Shown: positions 1 through 9,602, counted from the stretch's first letter. The stretch is 64,000 nucleotides of DNA from an uncultured Megamonas sp. (GCA_900556715.1 USPM01000002.1:1-64000), one strand, 5' to 3'. Numbers and translations are program-made. Notes: generated by a model from the sequence alone, not told the origin.

Positions 1-165
1 GTACATTCTTCATCAGTATAAATACCCTTCTTAATCATAAAATAAATATCCTATTTTATTATAATATTATTTAATCTAAGATAATAGTATATAAAATTAT
101 TTTTTATTAACAACTTTCAAATAGCTCAAAGTAAAATTTATTGATTATAAATTCATACTTAAAAT

Positions 166-207
166 AGAAAAAGACTATATTTATTACAATTTATCTAATA
201 TAGCCTT
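166..207 (-). terminator. Terminator after the ThrE-type exporter gene
   Basis: A 9-bp stem (GACTATATT at 173-181 with AATATAGCC at 197-205, one G-U pair) is followed on the minus strand by a T run from positions 168-172. It lies just past the stop codon of the exporter gene. The first 165 bases of the window show nothing else. Confidence 0.7.
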
Positions 208-239
208 TTATCCAACATATTAAATTTTTATATTAAAGT

Positions 240-1562
240 TTATTTTGATTTAGCCTTTACTAAAAACATCAATTTATCTTCTTTTAACTTATTGATATAA
301 TTGCGAAAAAAGATATTAGGAATTGCTACACCAACAGCTATTGCCAGTAATATCAAAGTTGTATTAACGCCATTATTTAAAACATGATGATAATTCATAT
401 TATCCACATTTTCTAAATTAATGATGCTAAATAATAAACGATACATAAAAACTCCTGGAATTAATGGAATTACTGAAGGAATAGTCAATACATGGCTAGG
501 AGCATGTACTATATGCACTGCTTTTAACGATAATAAACTGACTATAACAGCACCTACAAGTGAAGCAGTTGCCTGTGAACAATCATATTCTAACATTAAA
601 AAGTTGCGTACTCCCACTGAAATTATCGCCCCACAGGCTACTACAATTAATAATCTAGGTGGCATATTAAAAATAGTTGCAAAACCAATTGCTGCCACAG
701 CTGCAGCAATAGCACAAATAAAAAATGAATTTGAAGAAAGACTCAAACTAGTGAAATCTTGTACCTGACATAATTTTATAGCAAAAGCTATACCAAAAGT
801 CATACTGCCAATCATAAGTAAAGTATTCATCGCTCTTGTCATTCCAGCAGTAATAAAATTATCCACTAAATCATCAATCGCATTGATTAAAGGAATTCCT
901 GGAACAATAAATAAACTACATGCAATGAGCGGATGCCATGGCGTATTAGTTGGCATAAAATGTATAAAGTATGCACAAATAGTAGCTACAAAAGCAGAAA
1001 TAGTTATTGATGCATATGGATTGAATTTCAATAAATTACATTTCAATCGTGTCCAATATCCTATCATTGCACAAATAGATGTATATATAAACGCCCATAG
1101 ATCACCACCAAATAATAAACTAAAACCACCACAAGCTAGTCCTGCACTAATCATTACTAGTGGTTTTTTATAGTATCTTTTACGTAAACAAATAAATCTC
1201 AATTCTTTTTCAAACTCATATAAAGAATAATCTTGCTCAATAGCTCTCCATGATAATTTACTAACTCCGGATATAGCTGTCATATCAACTCCATGCCTAT
1301 AACATTTCTGAAAATTAGTAATCGATTTATCTCCCGTATTAATATTTATCATAATAGTAGTAAATGTGATATGTATTTGTAATCTTCGTTCTGGAATTTT
1401 CATAAATACGCCCACGCGTTTCATATTACACACGATACGATTTGTATCAGCCCCACTTTCCATCAATACCTTGCCCACACGTAAGATCAATTGTATTTTT
1501 CGTTCAAGTTCACTATCATCTTTCAAATTTTTTAAATTATTATGCTCCAAATAATCTTTCAT
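240..1562 (-). CDS. Threonine/serine exporter family membrane protein (ThrE type)
   Basis: This 440-residue protein matches the ThrE family of proton-driven threonine/serine exporters in the cytoplasmic membrane. The soluble N-terminal part (about residues 20-130) carries the family signature ESGADTNRI at 35-43. It is followed by about ten hydrophobic segments in two blocks, so both ThrE halves are in one polypeptide, as in Corynebacterium ThrE; many Firmicutes split them into two genes. An AGAGG ribosome site precedes the ATG. It is a single-gene unit, divergent from the SMR pair to its right. The family call is firm; the substrate is inferred from family knowledge only. Confidence 0.85.
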   Translation of the reverse strand: MKDYLEHNNLKNLKDDSELERKIQLILRVGKVLMESGADTNRIVCNMKRVGVFMKIPERRLQIHITFTTIMININTGDKSITNFQKCYRHGVDMTAISGVSKLSWRAIEQDYSLYEFEKELRFICLRKRYYKKPLVMISAGLACGGFSLLFGGDLWAFIYTSICAMIGYWTRLKCNLLKFNPYASITISAFVATICAYFIHFMPTNTPWHPLIACSLFIVPGIPLINAIDDLVDNFITAGMTRAMNTLLMIGSMTFGIAFAIKLCQVQDFTSLSLSSNSFFICAIAAAVAAIGFATIFNMPPRLLIVVACGAIISVGVRNFLMLEYDCSQATASLVGAVIVSLLSLKAVHIVHAPSHVLTIPSVIPLIPGVFMYRLLFSIINLENVDNMNYHHVLNNGVNTTLILLAIAVGVAIPNIFFRNYINKLKEDKLMFLVKAKSK

Positions 1563-1766
1563 ATGTTTTAACCTCTATATCTTTATCTTTTTATTTTCTA
1601 TTACCTAATAGCATAAATCATTTTATAACCATAGAAATTTCAACGATTAAACTTTTAACTTTTTCTTAATTTATTTACATTATCATACAAATAAAAATTA
1701 AATTCAAATACTGCTTTGTTATTCAATCTATAACTTAATTGCATTATTTATTTCAAAATCTATCTA

Positions 1767-1797
1767 TTGACTATAGTTTTACACCATAGTTTATACT
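1767..1797 (+). promoter_or_regulatory. MerR-type promoter with a 19-bp spacer in front of the SMR pair
   Basis: A consensus -35 (TTGACT, 1767-1772) and -10 (TATACT, 1792-1797) are separated by 19 bp instead of 17. The spacer holds an imperfect dyad centred at 1780: ACTATAG at 1770-1776 against CCATAGT at 1784-1790, with 8 of 10 base pairs complementary from 1770 to 1790. This geometry is the hallmark of promoters activated by MerR-family regulators. No MerR gene is present nearby. Confidence 0.7.
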
Positions 1798-1844
1798 AAA
1801 ATTAGGAAATATTTTATTTCTAGTTTATGAAAGGATTTGTTATT

Positions 1845-2192
1845 ATGTTTACGAAAAAATATTGCTGGTTAATGTTATTACTAGCAATTATTTTGGAGAT
1901 AACAGGCACAGCTTTAATGAAACTTTTTGCCATAAAAGGTGGTATGGAAGGTTATATCTTAATGCTTTTATTTATATTTTGTTCCTATTTTGCATTAAGT
2001 AAAGCCATTGTAAAAATTCCCATCAGTACTGCTTATGCTATTTGGGAAGGTATAGGCTTAATCGGCACAGCTTCTGTCGCTTATTTTATTTTTAATGAAG
2101 ACTTATCTTTATTAAAAGTTTTAGCTTTTATGGTAATCTTAAGTGGTTTAATCATGATAAAAAAAGGAACTTATACTGTTTCAAATAAATAA
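1845..2192 (+). CDS. mdtJ: SMR-family exporter subunit, MdtJ-like
   Basis: This is a four-helix small multidrug resistance protein of about 115 residues. The membrane-embedded glutamate of the family sits in the first helix (ILEITGTALMK, Glu18). Later segments (AYAIWEGIG, LSLLK) resemble MdtJ of the MdtJI spermidine exporter more than EmrE. An in-frame ATG also exists at 1827, but AAAGGA at 1829-1834 is correctly spaced only for the ATG at 1845, so I prefer that start. The stop overlaps the next SMR gene region, and the two subunits probably form a heterodimer. Spermidine as substrate is inferred from similarity, not shown. Confidence 0.78.
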   Translation: MFTKKYCWLMLLLAIILEITGTALMKLFAIKGGMEGYILMLLFIFCSYFALSKAIVKIPISTAYAIWEGIGLIGTASVAYFIFNEDLSLLKVLAFMVILSGLIMIKKGTYTVSNK

Positions 2193-2206
2193 TGGGGTTG
2201 AATATT

Positions 2207-2533
2207 ATGTCAGACGGTACGATTGGTACTTTATTGATTATTGGTTCTGTATTTTTCGATGTATTAGCTAATATTTGTCTAAAAAAATCTCAAGGATTTA
2301 AATATAAATTATATGGATTTTTGGCAATCAGTTTAGTCGGATTTGCGTTTTTATGTTTAGCTTACGCTATTAGCATCATGGATTTAAGCATTGCTTATGC
2401 CTTATTTGGTGCTTGTGGTTTACTTTTAACTACAATTATTGATAAATTATTTTTCGGTCTACGCATCAAGCCTTTGGGAATTATTGGCTTAATGACGATG
2501 ATTACTGGTATTGTTTTAATAAAAATGATTTAA
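2207..2533 (+). CDS. mdtI: SMR-family exporter subunit, MdtI-like
   Basis: This is the second small multidrug resistance subunit, about 108 residues with four hydrophobic helices. Its first helix reads DVLANICLKKSQGF, close to MdtI (ANVFLKFSDGF), but the essential helix-1 acidic residue is Asp18 rather than Glu. The ORF could open at the ATG at 2192, which overlaps the previous stop codon, but GGGG at 2194-2197 is spaced for the ATG at 2207. It is translationally close to its partner and is followed by a hairpin terminator. Paired SMR genes usually act as an obligate heterodimer. A drug rather than a polyamine substrate remains possible. Confidence 0.75.
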   Translation: MSDGTIGTLLIIGSVFFDVLANICLKKSQGFKYKLYGFLAISLVGFAFLCLAYAISIMDLSIAYALFGACGLLLTTIIDKLFFGLRIKPLGIIGLMTMITGIVLIKMI

Positions 2534-2540
2534 ATAAATA

Positions 2541-2598
2541 AAACCACTATTTAGTATGAAATTATATCTTTAAAATTATACTATAATAGTGGTTATAT
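2541..2598. terminator. Bidirectional terminator between the SMR pair and the nitroreductase remnant
   Basis: AACCACTATTTAGTAT (from 2542) pairs with ATACTATAATAGTGGTT (to 2594) around an AT-rich loop, with T-rich sequence after the stem on the plus strand and A-rich sequence before it. It separates two converging units. Confidence 0.6.
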
Positions 2599-2607
2599 TT
2601 ATTCACG

Positions 2608-3190
2608 TCATTGAACAATTTTATCAAAATCTTTTCGTGGTCTAACTACAGGTTTTTCATCAGTATAACCCAATAATTCAATATAATCTATTATTTCACC
2701 CTTTTTATTTAACCAATGTTTTAATTCTGGATATACAAAGAAAATATCTCCTATCCATAAACTTCCTAATCTTAAATTGTTAGCAGTTAATAACATATTT
2801 TCCATACTTGCACATATTGCTTGAATATCACAAATTTCAGCAATATGTTCCTCAAAACTCAAGAATTTTCTATATTCTTTAGATAATATATTTATTACAA
2901 AAATAAGTACTGCAGCTTCTTGCATAATTTTAAAACTATTTTGAGCACTATTGATATAGTTAACATAATTAGGTAATAATGATTGCATTAATTCCCTAGT
3001 TATTCCTTAATTTAAAATCTGCATACATTCTTGTTTTGATTTATCCATAACCACTATAAAATACCATGGTTGTCTATTCTTAGCAGAAGGAGCTTATCGT
3101 CCAGCTTCTAAAATTTTTTAATTAAATCTTTTGTTATTTATTCTGCTTAAACTTATGTATACTTCTCCTATTTTCAATATCAATTATCAT
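2608..3190 (-). pseudogene. Decayed nitroreductase-family gene
   Basis: The intact 3' part (from 2988 down to 2608) encodes the C-terminal half of a nitroreductase-fold flavoprotein (GSLWIGDIFF, ELLGYTDEKP). Reading further upstream on the minus strand recovers the N-terminal half: a start at 3190 after an AGAAGGTGA ribosome site, then MIIDIENRRSIHKF. The recognisable flavin-binding stretch (EAGR, stop, APSAKNRQPWYFIVV) follows. There are two frameshifts before that stretch and two in-frame stops: TAA where Tyr is usual in the APS motif, and TAA after MQILN. At least four lesions make this a pseudogene rather than a sequencing slip. The family normally reduces nitro compounds or quinones using FMN. 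Confidence 0.85.
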
Positions 3191-3218
3191 AGATATTCAC
3201 CTTCTTATTATACAAAAA

Positions 3219-3260
3219 TAACCACTATCTAATAAAAAAATTGGGCTAGATAGTGGTTAT
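3219..3260 (-). terminator. Terminator of the small unknown gene
   Basis: AACCACTATCTA (3220-3231) pairs perfectly with TAGATAGTGGTT (3247-3258). On the minus strand the stem is followed by a T-rich run, immediately after the stop codon at 3263. Confidence 0.75.
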
Positions 3261-3262
3261 TT

Positions 3263-3553
3263 TTATTTTTCTTGTAAAGAATCCCATAATAATAAAATAT
3301 TATTACCTACTTCTGCATAAAAACGAATACTTTTTGTTTGTTTTCTTTCTTCCCAAGCTACATGGTTTTTTGATTTTTCCTGTGCATATTTTTCTTTAAA
3401 AACTTTTAACATTTTATCATTAAACTGTACATCAATCACCATATTATATCTTTGAAAATTTTTATCTACTAAAATATAATGATTATCTAATACTTTTAAA
3501 TTATATTTTTTCTCAATTAAATCAACATAACCTTTTGGTAATTTATAATCCAT
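3263..3553 (-). CDS. Small protein of unknown function
   Basis: A 96-residue charged soluble protein with no signal peptide or membrane segment. It starts at an ATG preceded by a GAAAGGA ribosome site and ends at its own hairpin terminator, so it looks like a real single-gene unit. I recognise no domain. The middle is Lys/Glu-rich (KEKYAQEKSKNHVAWEERK) and the C-terminus reads NILLLWDSL. It sits between the decayed nitroreductase gene and meaB, with no contextual hint of function. Confidence 0.55.
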   Translation of the reverse strand: MDYKLPKGYVDLIEKKYNLKVLDNHYILVDKNFQRYNMVIDVQFNDKMLKVFKEKYAQEKSKNHVAWEERKQTKSIRFYAEVGNNILLLWDSLQEK

Positions 3554-3617
3554 ATCTTAAAAATCCTTTCTTCATTTATAAATAAAGGCGTAATCCCTAA
3601 GGATACGCCTTTATTAT

Positions 3618-4802
3618 TCATTTTAAATCAAATGGAGATAAGTTTCTTAAACTGTTTTCATTAATATCAGCATTAGCAAATTTATCTATCAACTGTTGCA
3701 CTGCTAGTGTTGCAGATAATTTTCCATTAATTACATCTTCTTCAATTTCTCCTTTACTTTTTATAATCTCTGGACAACGATAAAATAAATTATGCAAATG
3801 TTCTTCTATCATAGTATACACCCAAGAAATCGTTTGTTGTTTTCGACGTTCCTTCAAAACACCATTAGCAAAACCTTGTTTCATAAAAACTTTCACAACA
3901 TTTTGCCAAAAATCCATAATTCCTTCACCTGTATATGCTGAACAAGTATAAGCATGTGTAGTCCAGTGCTCTGTTGCTTGTCGCAAAAATTGCAAAATAC
4001 GTTCATATTCTGCACGAGTCACCAATGCTCTTTGCTTATTATCTCCATCAGCTTTATTTACTAAAATAGCGTCAGCTAATTCCATAACACCTTTTTTCAT
4101 GCCCTGTAATTCATCACCAGCACCTGTTAATACAACTAAAAGGAAAAAATCTACCATAGAACGTACTGTCGTTTCACTTTGTCCTACGCCTACCGTTTCC
4201 ACTAAGATTGTATCATAACCAGCAGCTTCACATAAAAGTAATGTTTCTCTACTTTTACGTGTTAATCCTCCCAAAGTACCTCCAGATGGTGATGGTCGAA
4301 TAAAAGCATTTGGCTCTCTTGATAACTGCTCCATTCTAGTTTTATCCCCTAAGATACTACCACGTGTAACTGTACTAGATGGGTCTACTGCCAATACTGC
4401 TACTTTATGCCCTTGTTGACATAATTTAGTTCCTAAAGCTTCAATTAAAGTAGATTTGCCTGCACCTGGTACACCTGTAATTCCAATTCGCATAGATTTT
4501 CCAGTATAGGGTAAAATTTTTTGAATTACTTCTTGTGCCATAGCAAAATGTGCACTTGCATTACTTTCAATTAAAGTAATAGCTCTTGATAAAATCATAC
4601 GATTTCCAGCTAAAATACCTTTAACATAATCATCTACTGTTAATTTTACTCGTTTAACTATTTTAGGTTTATTTACATGATGTTCAGTTTTATTTTGCTC
4701 ACTCATACCATCATGTCCACCTTCTACACCTCGCATAACTCTACAGGCAAATTTATCATCATTATTATCAGGTCTCCATGAAGGCTTATACGTATCAGTC
4801 AT
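3618..4802 (-). CDS. meaB: Methylmalonyl-CoA mutase-associated GTPase MeaB
   Basis: MeaB/ArgK-family G3E GTPase that protects methylmalonyl-CoA mutase and gates delivery of adenosylcobalamin to it. The P-loop GVPGAGKST lies at about residue 110, and the G4-type NKAD motif follows at about 247. The reading frame is open upstream to 4853, inside mutB. GGAGG ends 9 bases before the ATG at 4802, five bases past the mutB stop, so I take 4802 as the start (394 residues). The N-terminal extension before the GTPase core is somewhat long. Its position directly after mutB is the normal operon arrangement and supports the assignment. Confidence 0.92.
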   Translation of the reverse strand: MTDTYKPSWRPDNNDDKFACRVMRGVEGGHDGMSEQNKTEHHVNKPKIVKRVKLTVDDYVKGILAGNRMILSRAITLIESNASAHFAMAQEVIQKILPYTGKSMRIGITGVPGAGKSTLIEALGTKLCQQGHKVAVLAVDPSSTVTRGSILGDKTRMEQLSREPNAFIRPSPSGGTLGGLTRKSRETLLLCEAAGYDTILVETVGVGQSETTVRSMVDFFLLVVLTGAGDELQGMKKGVMELADAILVNKADGDNKQRALVTRAEYERILQFLRQATEHWTTHAYTCSAYTGEGIMDFWQNVVKVFMKQGFANGVLKERRKQQTISWVYTMIEEHLHNLFYRCPEIIKSKGEIEEDVINGKLSATLAVQQLIDKFANADINENSLRNLSPFDLK

Positions 4803-4806
4803 AACA

Positions 4807-6990
4807 TTAGTCCTCCAGACGTTTGTTAAGAAGCTCCAATACTTTTTTTGCACAAACAGGAATTATCGTACCTGGTCCAAAAATGGCAGCAGCACCATGT
4901 TCATATAAGAAATCATAATCTTGAGCAGGTATTACCCCACCAATTACTACCATAATATCTTCACGACCACGTTTTTTCAATTCTTCAATGAGTTGTGGCA
5001 TTAAAGTTTTATGACCAGCTGCCAAGGAACTCATACCTACAATATGCACATCATTATCAACAGCATCTTGAGCAGCTTCTTCTGGTGTTTGGAATAATGG
5101 ACCAATATCAACATCATAACCCATATCAGCAAAAGCAGTAGCAATTACTTTTGCTCCACGATCATGACCATCTTGTCCCATTTTAGCAATATAGATACGA
5201 GGACGACGACCATATTCCACTTCAAACTTATCTGTCATATCACGAACTTCTTTAATAACATCATCATCACTAAATTCACTACTATATACACCAGATATAG
5301 AACGAATAATTGCTTTATGTCTACCACAAACTTTTTCTACTGCATCAGAAATTTCACCTTTAGATGCACGTGCTCTTGCTGCTTCTACAGCTAATTCTAA
5401 TAAGTTACCTTCACCTGTTTCCATAGAACGAGTGATAGCTTCAAGACAAGAACGAACTTTGTCATTATCACGATTTGCACGTAATTTTTTAAGTCTTTCA
5501 ATCTGAGCTAAACGAACTGCTGTATTATCAACTTCTAAAATATCAAGTGGATCTTCTTTATCTAAGCGAAGATAATTTACGCCAACAATTTTTTCACTAC
5601 CAGAATCAATATGAGCTTGACGACGTGCTGCTGCTTCTTCTATACGCATTTTAGGCAGACCTGTATCAATTGCTTTAGACATACCGCCGAGAGCTTCAAT
5701 TTCTTGAATATGTGCCCAAGCTTTTTTAATGAGTTGATTTGTTAAAAATTCTACATAATACGAACCACCCCATGGGTCAACTACCTTACATACTTTAGTT
5801 TCATCTTGAATGTATAATTGCGTATTACGAGCAATACGAGCTGAAAAGTCTGTAGGAAGAGCTATAGCTTCATCTAGTGCATTTGTGTGTAAAGATTGTG
5901 TATGACCAAGAGCTGCTGCCATAGCTTCAATACAAGTTCGAGTAATATTATTAAATGGATCTTGTTCTGTAAGACTCCAACCAGAAGTCTGAGAATGTGT
6001 ACGTAAAGCCATAGATTTTGTCTTTTTAGGATGAAAAGAATTGACAATTTTAGCCCAAAGCATACGACCAGCACGCATTTTAGCAATTTCCATGAAATAA
6101 TTTTTCCCCATAGCCCAAAAGAAAGATAATCGTGGTGCAAATTGGTCAATGGTTAATCCATGTTCTGTACCTGTACGCAAATATTCAAGACCATCAGCTA
6201 ATGTATAACCTAATTCAATATCTGCTGTTGCACCTGCTTCTTGCATATGATAACCAGAAATAGATATACTATTAAATTTAGGCATATATTTAGAAGTATA
6301 CTCAAAAATATCACCAATAATTCTCATTGAAGCTGCTGGTGGATAAATATAAGTATTACGTACCATGAACTCTTTTAAAATATCATTTTGAATAGTACCT
6401 GCCATAACAGCTTTATCTACACCTTGTTCTTCACCAGCCAAAATATAAAAAGCCATGATAGGAAGTACTGCACCATTCATAGTCATGGATACTGACATCT
6501 GATCAAGTGGAATGCCTTTAAATAATATTTCCATATCTAAAATAGAGTCAACTGCTACTCCTGCTTTACCAACATCTCCTACTACACGAGGATGGTCTGA
6601 ATCATAGCCTCTATGTGTTGCTAAGTCAAAAGCAATAGATAAACCTTTTTGCCCAGCTGCAAGATTTCTACGATAAAAAGCATTTGATTCTTCTGCTGTA
6701 GAAAAACCTGCATATTGTCGTACTGTCCATGGTCTTGTTACATACATAGTTGCATATGGACCACGCAAAAATGGTGGAATACCTGCTACAAAATCTAAAT
6801 GATTACAATCTTTATAAACATTTTCATCATAAAGTGGTGCTACATCTATTTGCTCCATAGTGCGATAAAAATTTTCCTCAAAAGATTTTCCAGTTTCTGC
6901 TTTTAAACTTTCTTTCCATTTAGCAAAAGCGACCTCACTCTGTATTGCTTGCTGAAAAGGAATTTGTGTAAAATCTGGTATTTTAGACAT
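4807..6990 (-). CDS. mutB: Methylmalonyl-CoA mutase, large (catalytic) subunit
   Basis: The adenosylcobalamin-dependent subunit interconverts succinyl-CoA and (R)-methylmalonyl-CoA in the propionate pathway. At 727 residues it is full length. The N-terminal TIM barrel ([18 protein letters not shown] at about 85) binds the CoA ester. The C-terminal cobalamin domain has the DGHDRG motif, whose His is the lower cobalt ligand, within [13 protein letters not shown] at about 600. The ATG shares one base with the TAA of the preceding mutA frame (TAATG), so translation is coupled. No epimerase gene is present in the window. This subunit is intact although its partner is damaged. Confidence 0.96.
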   Translation of the reverse strand: MSKIPDFTQIPFQQAIQSEVAFAKWKESLKAETGKSFEENFYRTMEQIDVAPLYDENVYKDCNHLDFVAGIPPFLRGPYATMYVTRPWTVRQYAGFSTAEESNAFYRRNLAAGQKGLSIAFDLATHRGYDSDHPRVVGDVGKAGVAVDSILDMEILFKGIPLDQMSVSMTMNGAVLPIMAFYILAGEEQGVDKAVMAGTIQNDILKEFMVRNTYIYPPAASMRIIGDIFEYTSKYMPKFNSISISGYHMQEAGATADIELGYTLADGLEYLRTGTEHGLTIDQFAPRLSFFWAMGKNYFMEIAKMRAGRMLWAKIVNSFHPKKTKSMALRTHSQTSGWSLTEQDPFNNITRTCIEAMAAALGHTQSLHTNALDEAIALPTDFSARIARNTQLYIQDETKVCKVVDPWGGSYYVEFLTNQLIKKAWAHIQEIEALGGMSKAIDTGLPKMRIEEAAARRQAHIDSGSEKIVGVNYLRLDKEDPLDILEVDNTAVRLAQIERLKKLRANRDNDKVRSCLEAITRSMETGEGNLLELAVEAARARASKGEISDAVEKVCGRHKAIIRSISGVYSSEFSDDDVIKEVRDMTDKFEVEYGRRPRIYIAKMGQDGHDRGAKVIATAFADMGYDVDIGPLFQTPEEAAQDAVDNDVHIVGMSSLAAGHKTLMPQLIEELKKRGREDIMVVIGGVIPAQDYDFLYEHGAAAIFGPGTIIPVCAKKVLELLNKRLED

Positions 6991-9248
6991 TATTCAATCA
7001 TCCCCTTTTCTTTTTGCATACGAAGTAAAGTTTCATAGCAATTAGAACGAACACTTATATAATCGTCCATACCCGCTTCATCGCATGCTTTTTTTAATTC
7101 TGGTGTTGGTGCACCTGCTAAAAAAACTTTCATACTAGGTTTTATAGCCTTAATACCAGAAGTAACAGCTGGTGCGAGTTCTGGATAAGTTGCATCCGTA
7201 GAACAAACAATAGCTACATCAGCATTTGAATCAATAGCTGCTTGTACAGCTTCTTCTACTGTTGGAAAACCATTATTAGTAAGTACATTAAATGCTGCTA
7301 CTTGCATAAATGAAGTAACAAAATCTGCACGTGCTTTATGCTGTGGAATAGGTCCCATATTAGCAAGGAAAATATTTACATTTTCCCCTGTTTTTTCTAG
7401 ATACTTTTCTGTGCGATGACGAAGTTGTTCATATCTTTCAGTCCAGCGATGTGGCAAAATAGCTTCTATAACTTCACCTGTCGCCTCTCCTGTAAGTGCT
7501 GTAGATATTTCACCTAAAGTGGCACCCGCTTTAATAGTCTGTTTAACTGTATTCATTAATGAACCATGTTCACTAAAATCACGTTTACCAATTTCCGATA
7601 ATAATAATTTAACATAATCATTATCACGTACTTTTACATTAACTTTAAGTGCCATTTTTCTATCTGCTATAATTTTATCAAAATCAATTTCTGGTACTTC
7701 CAATAATTTTTCAGTCATATTTGGATACATATTATTACCAACAGCACGATCTTTTCTTGTTGCTAAATTTTTAAAACGAGCTTGTAATACTTCATTAATA
7801 GCTATCTGCACAGTATTATTTTCTAAAGCTTTTATTAAACCACCATGAGCTTCAATTTCTTGAAATTTTGCCCAAGCCTTTTGAGTAAACTCTTCTGTCA
7901 ATGGTTCAAGATACCAACTACCACCAGCAGGGTCTATTGGTTGAATAAAATTAAATTCATGTTGCTCCATAATTTGAATATTTCATGCAATACGACGAGA
8001 AAATTCATCACTAGGACGTATACAATGGTCAAATGGTTTTACAAACATACCATCCATACCACCAACAACAGCAGAAAATGATTGTGTAGCTGCACGAAGT
8101 AAATTTACATAAGGATCATATACTGTTTGACAAAAAGTATTACACATATATGATGTATATATAATGCATATAGCATAAGGATCATATACTGTTTGACAAA
8201 AAGACGATGTACTTACATATACATTAATTTTTTGAGCTATATCATCTCCACCACAATTTTTAACAATTTGAGCCCAAATCATTTTCACACTGCGTAATTT
8301 AGCAATTTCCATAAAAAAATTTGCACCTATACTAAAATGAAAACGTAAATGACGACAAAAAGTATTCACATCAATGCCACGTCGTTCCATAGATTTCATA
8401 TATGTTACAGCTTCATTCATGGCATATGCTACTTCTTGGATATCATTTGCACCACCATTGTGATAAACATCTGTATTTACTACTACAGTCTTTAATTCTG
8501 GTGCAAATTTTTCTGCCCAACAAATACTATGAGCCATTTCATCATAATATTCATCAAGAGGTCGTGTAAGCTTTCCATCTAAAGCTAATTCTCCAATAGG
8601 ATCTGCTGTAATAGCACCATGAAGTTTTTTTAGTGATAATTTTTTCTGTTCACACACCACTGCAACAGCAGAAAGTAATGCTATATTAGAAGCACCTGCA
8701 TAGATATCAATTTCAAATTTTTCTAAATCAACATCATCTAATAATTTATTTACATCTGATAAAGTCGATAAAGAAACACCAATATCTGCGATTTCTTCTT
8801 TATTAGCTGTATCTACATCATAACCTTTACGTGTTGCTGTATCCAAAACTATACTTGCAGCTGTTGAACCTTTTAATAATTCATATTTTACCATTTCATT
8901 GGCTTCACTAGGAGTTTTAGCATCACACTTTTGAGCTATTGTCCATGGTTTATGTATATAACCACTAACATTAGCTCCACGTAAATTACTTTCCATTCCT
9001 GGATAAGTCTTATTATGAGTTAACCCTTCTAAATCTTCCATACGATAAATAGGGTTTAATGTAATACCTTCATAAGTTTTAGTAAACATACTTTTTTCAA
9101 AAGGTTTTCCCTTTAATAATACCACTACAGCTTCTTTCCATTCTTCATATGAAGGAATTTCAAACTCATCAAAAGTAACAGCAGGAATATCTTGTTCTTG
9201 TTGTTCTTCTTGTCGAATTTCTTCGCCAAGTGTTTTATCTTGTTCCAT
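6990..9248 (-). pseudogene. mutA: Methylmalonyl-CoA mutase small subunit, interrupted by UGA and a 66-bp insertion
   Basis: The two halves encode one MutA polypeptide: 9248-7986 gives the TIM-barrel part and the rest runs on to 6990 with the non-cofactor-binding B12-like domain. At 7983-7985 the frame reads FSRRIA, UGA, NIQI. The paralogous MutB in this window has SARIARNTQ there, so UGA replaces an Arg codon (CGA to TGA). No ribosome site precedes the internal ATG at 7970. A second lesion, an in-frame 22-residue insertion, lies at about 8108-8203. The start is an ATG behind AGAAGGG. MutA pairs with MutB, so one UGA would abolish the heterodimer unless read through. A base-call error remains possible. 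Confidence 0.8.
8108..8203 (-). repeat. 30-bp direct repeat with a 36-bp AT-rich spacer inside mutA
   Basis: Positions 8108-8137 and 8174-8203 are identical 30-mers, offset by 66 bp (22 codons). The spacer 8138-8173 is AT-rich with alternating TAT/ATA runs. The duplicated stretch encodes FCQTVYDPY. Removing one copy plus the spacer restores the expected TSSFCQTVYDPYVNLLRA reading, which aligns with MutB. Confidence 0.9.
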
Positions 9249-9396
9249 ATATAATAATTTCCCTTCTCTACTTCTGCATTTTCATTTAAGGGGATAATTT
9301 AATACTATTATTGAATAGTTAATAAATACTCTTATATATCTAATAAATGGTTCGAGTTCCTCCTACCTAGATATTAAATATAAAATTTATAAAAAA
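9249..9396 (-). other. mutA 5' leader, terminator-proximal segment
   Basis: Between the palindromic terminator and the mutA start there is about 140 bp of AT-rich DNA. On the minus strand it has a strong AGGAGGAAC stretch (complement of about 9359-9367) with no start codon at a useful distance. I see no convincing -35/-10 pair, yet mutA must be transcribed past or after the terminator at 9391-9420. Confidence 0.35.
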
Positions 9397-9420
9397 GCCA
9401 TCACTAAATTTAGTGATGGC
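9391..9420 (-). terminator. Perfect-palindrome terminator in the mutA leader
   Basis: GCCATCACTAAA and TTTAGTGATGGC (9397-9420) form a perfect 24-bp palindrome followed on the minus strand by six T residues (9391-9396). It lies between the cobalamin riboswitch and mutA. Confidence 0.8.
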
Positions 9421-9570
9421 TGGATTGGTAATATATATTCCCCAAATATTATTTACCATTTTTATTAAATTATTCAAGCATTTATGCTAATCATAATAAT
9501 GATTAAATTTTTCAGTAAATTAAACATAATTTACAACAAATTAATATGATACATCGATGGCACTTGCTTA

Positions 9571-9602
9571 AGATAATCATGAGCCATCTTCATGGATTAT
9601 CT
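9571..9602. repeat. Inverted repeat in the mutA leader
   Basis: AGATAATCATGA (9571-9582) pairs with TCATGGATTATCT (9590-9602), a 12-bp stem with one bulged G. It has no T run. On the minus strand a 20-codon ORF (MKMAHDYLKQVPSMYHINLL) starts inside it and ends with TAA. No ribosome site is visible, so I do not call it a gene. Confidence 0.4.

Noticed and set aside
7983..7985. UGA read as selenocysteine
   Set aside because: The paralogue has Arg here, not Cys, and no selenocysteine insertion hairpin is evident just downstream.
8138..8173. A mobile element in mutA
   Set aside because: The spacer is only 36 bp with no transposase or IS-end symmetry; a local duplication explains it better.
9335..9370. 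A tRNA-like GGTTCGAGTTCC stretch in the mutA leader
   Set aside because: The flanking bases cannot form a T-arm or acceptor stem, so the resemblance is chance.
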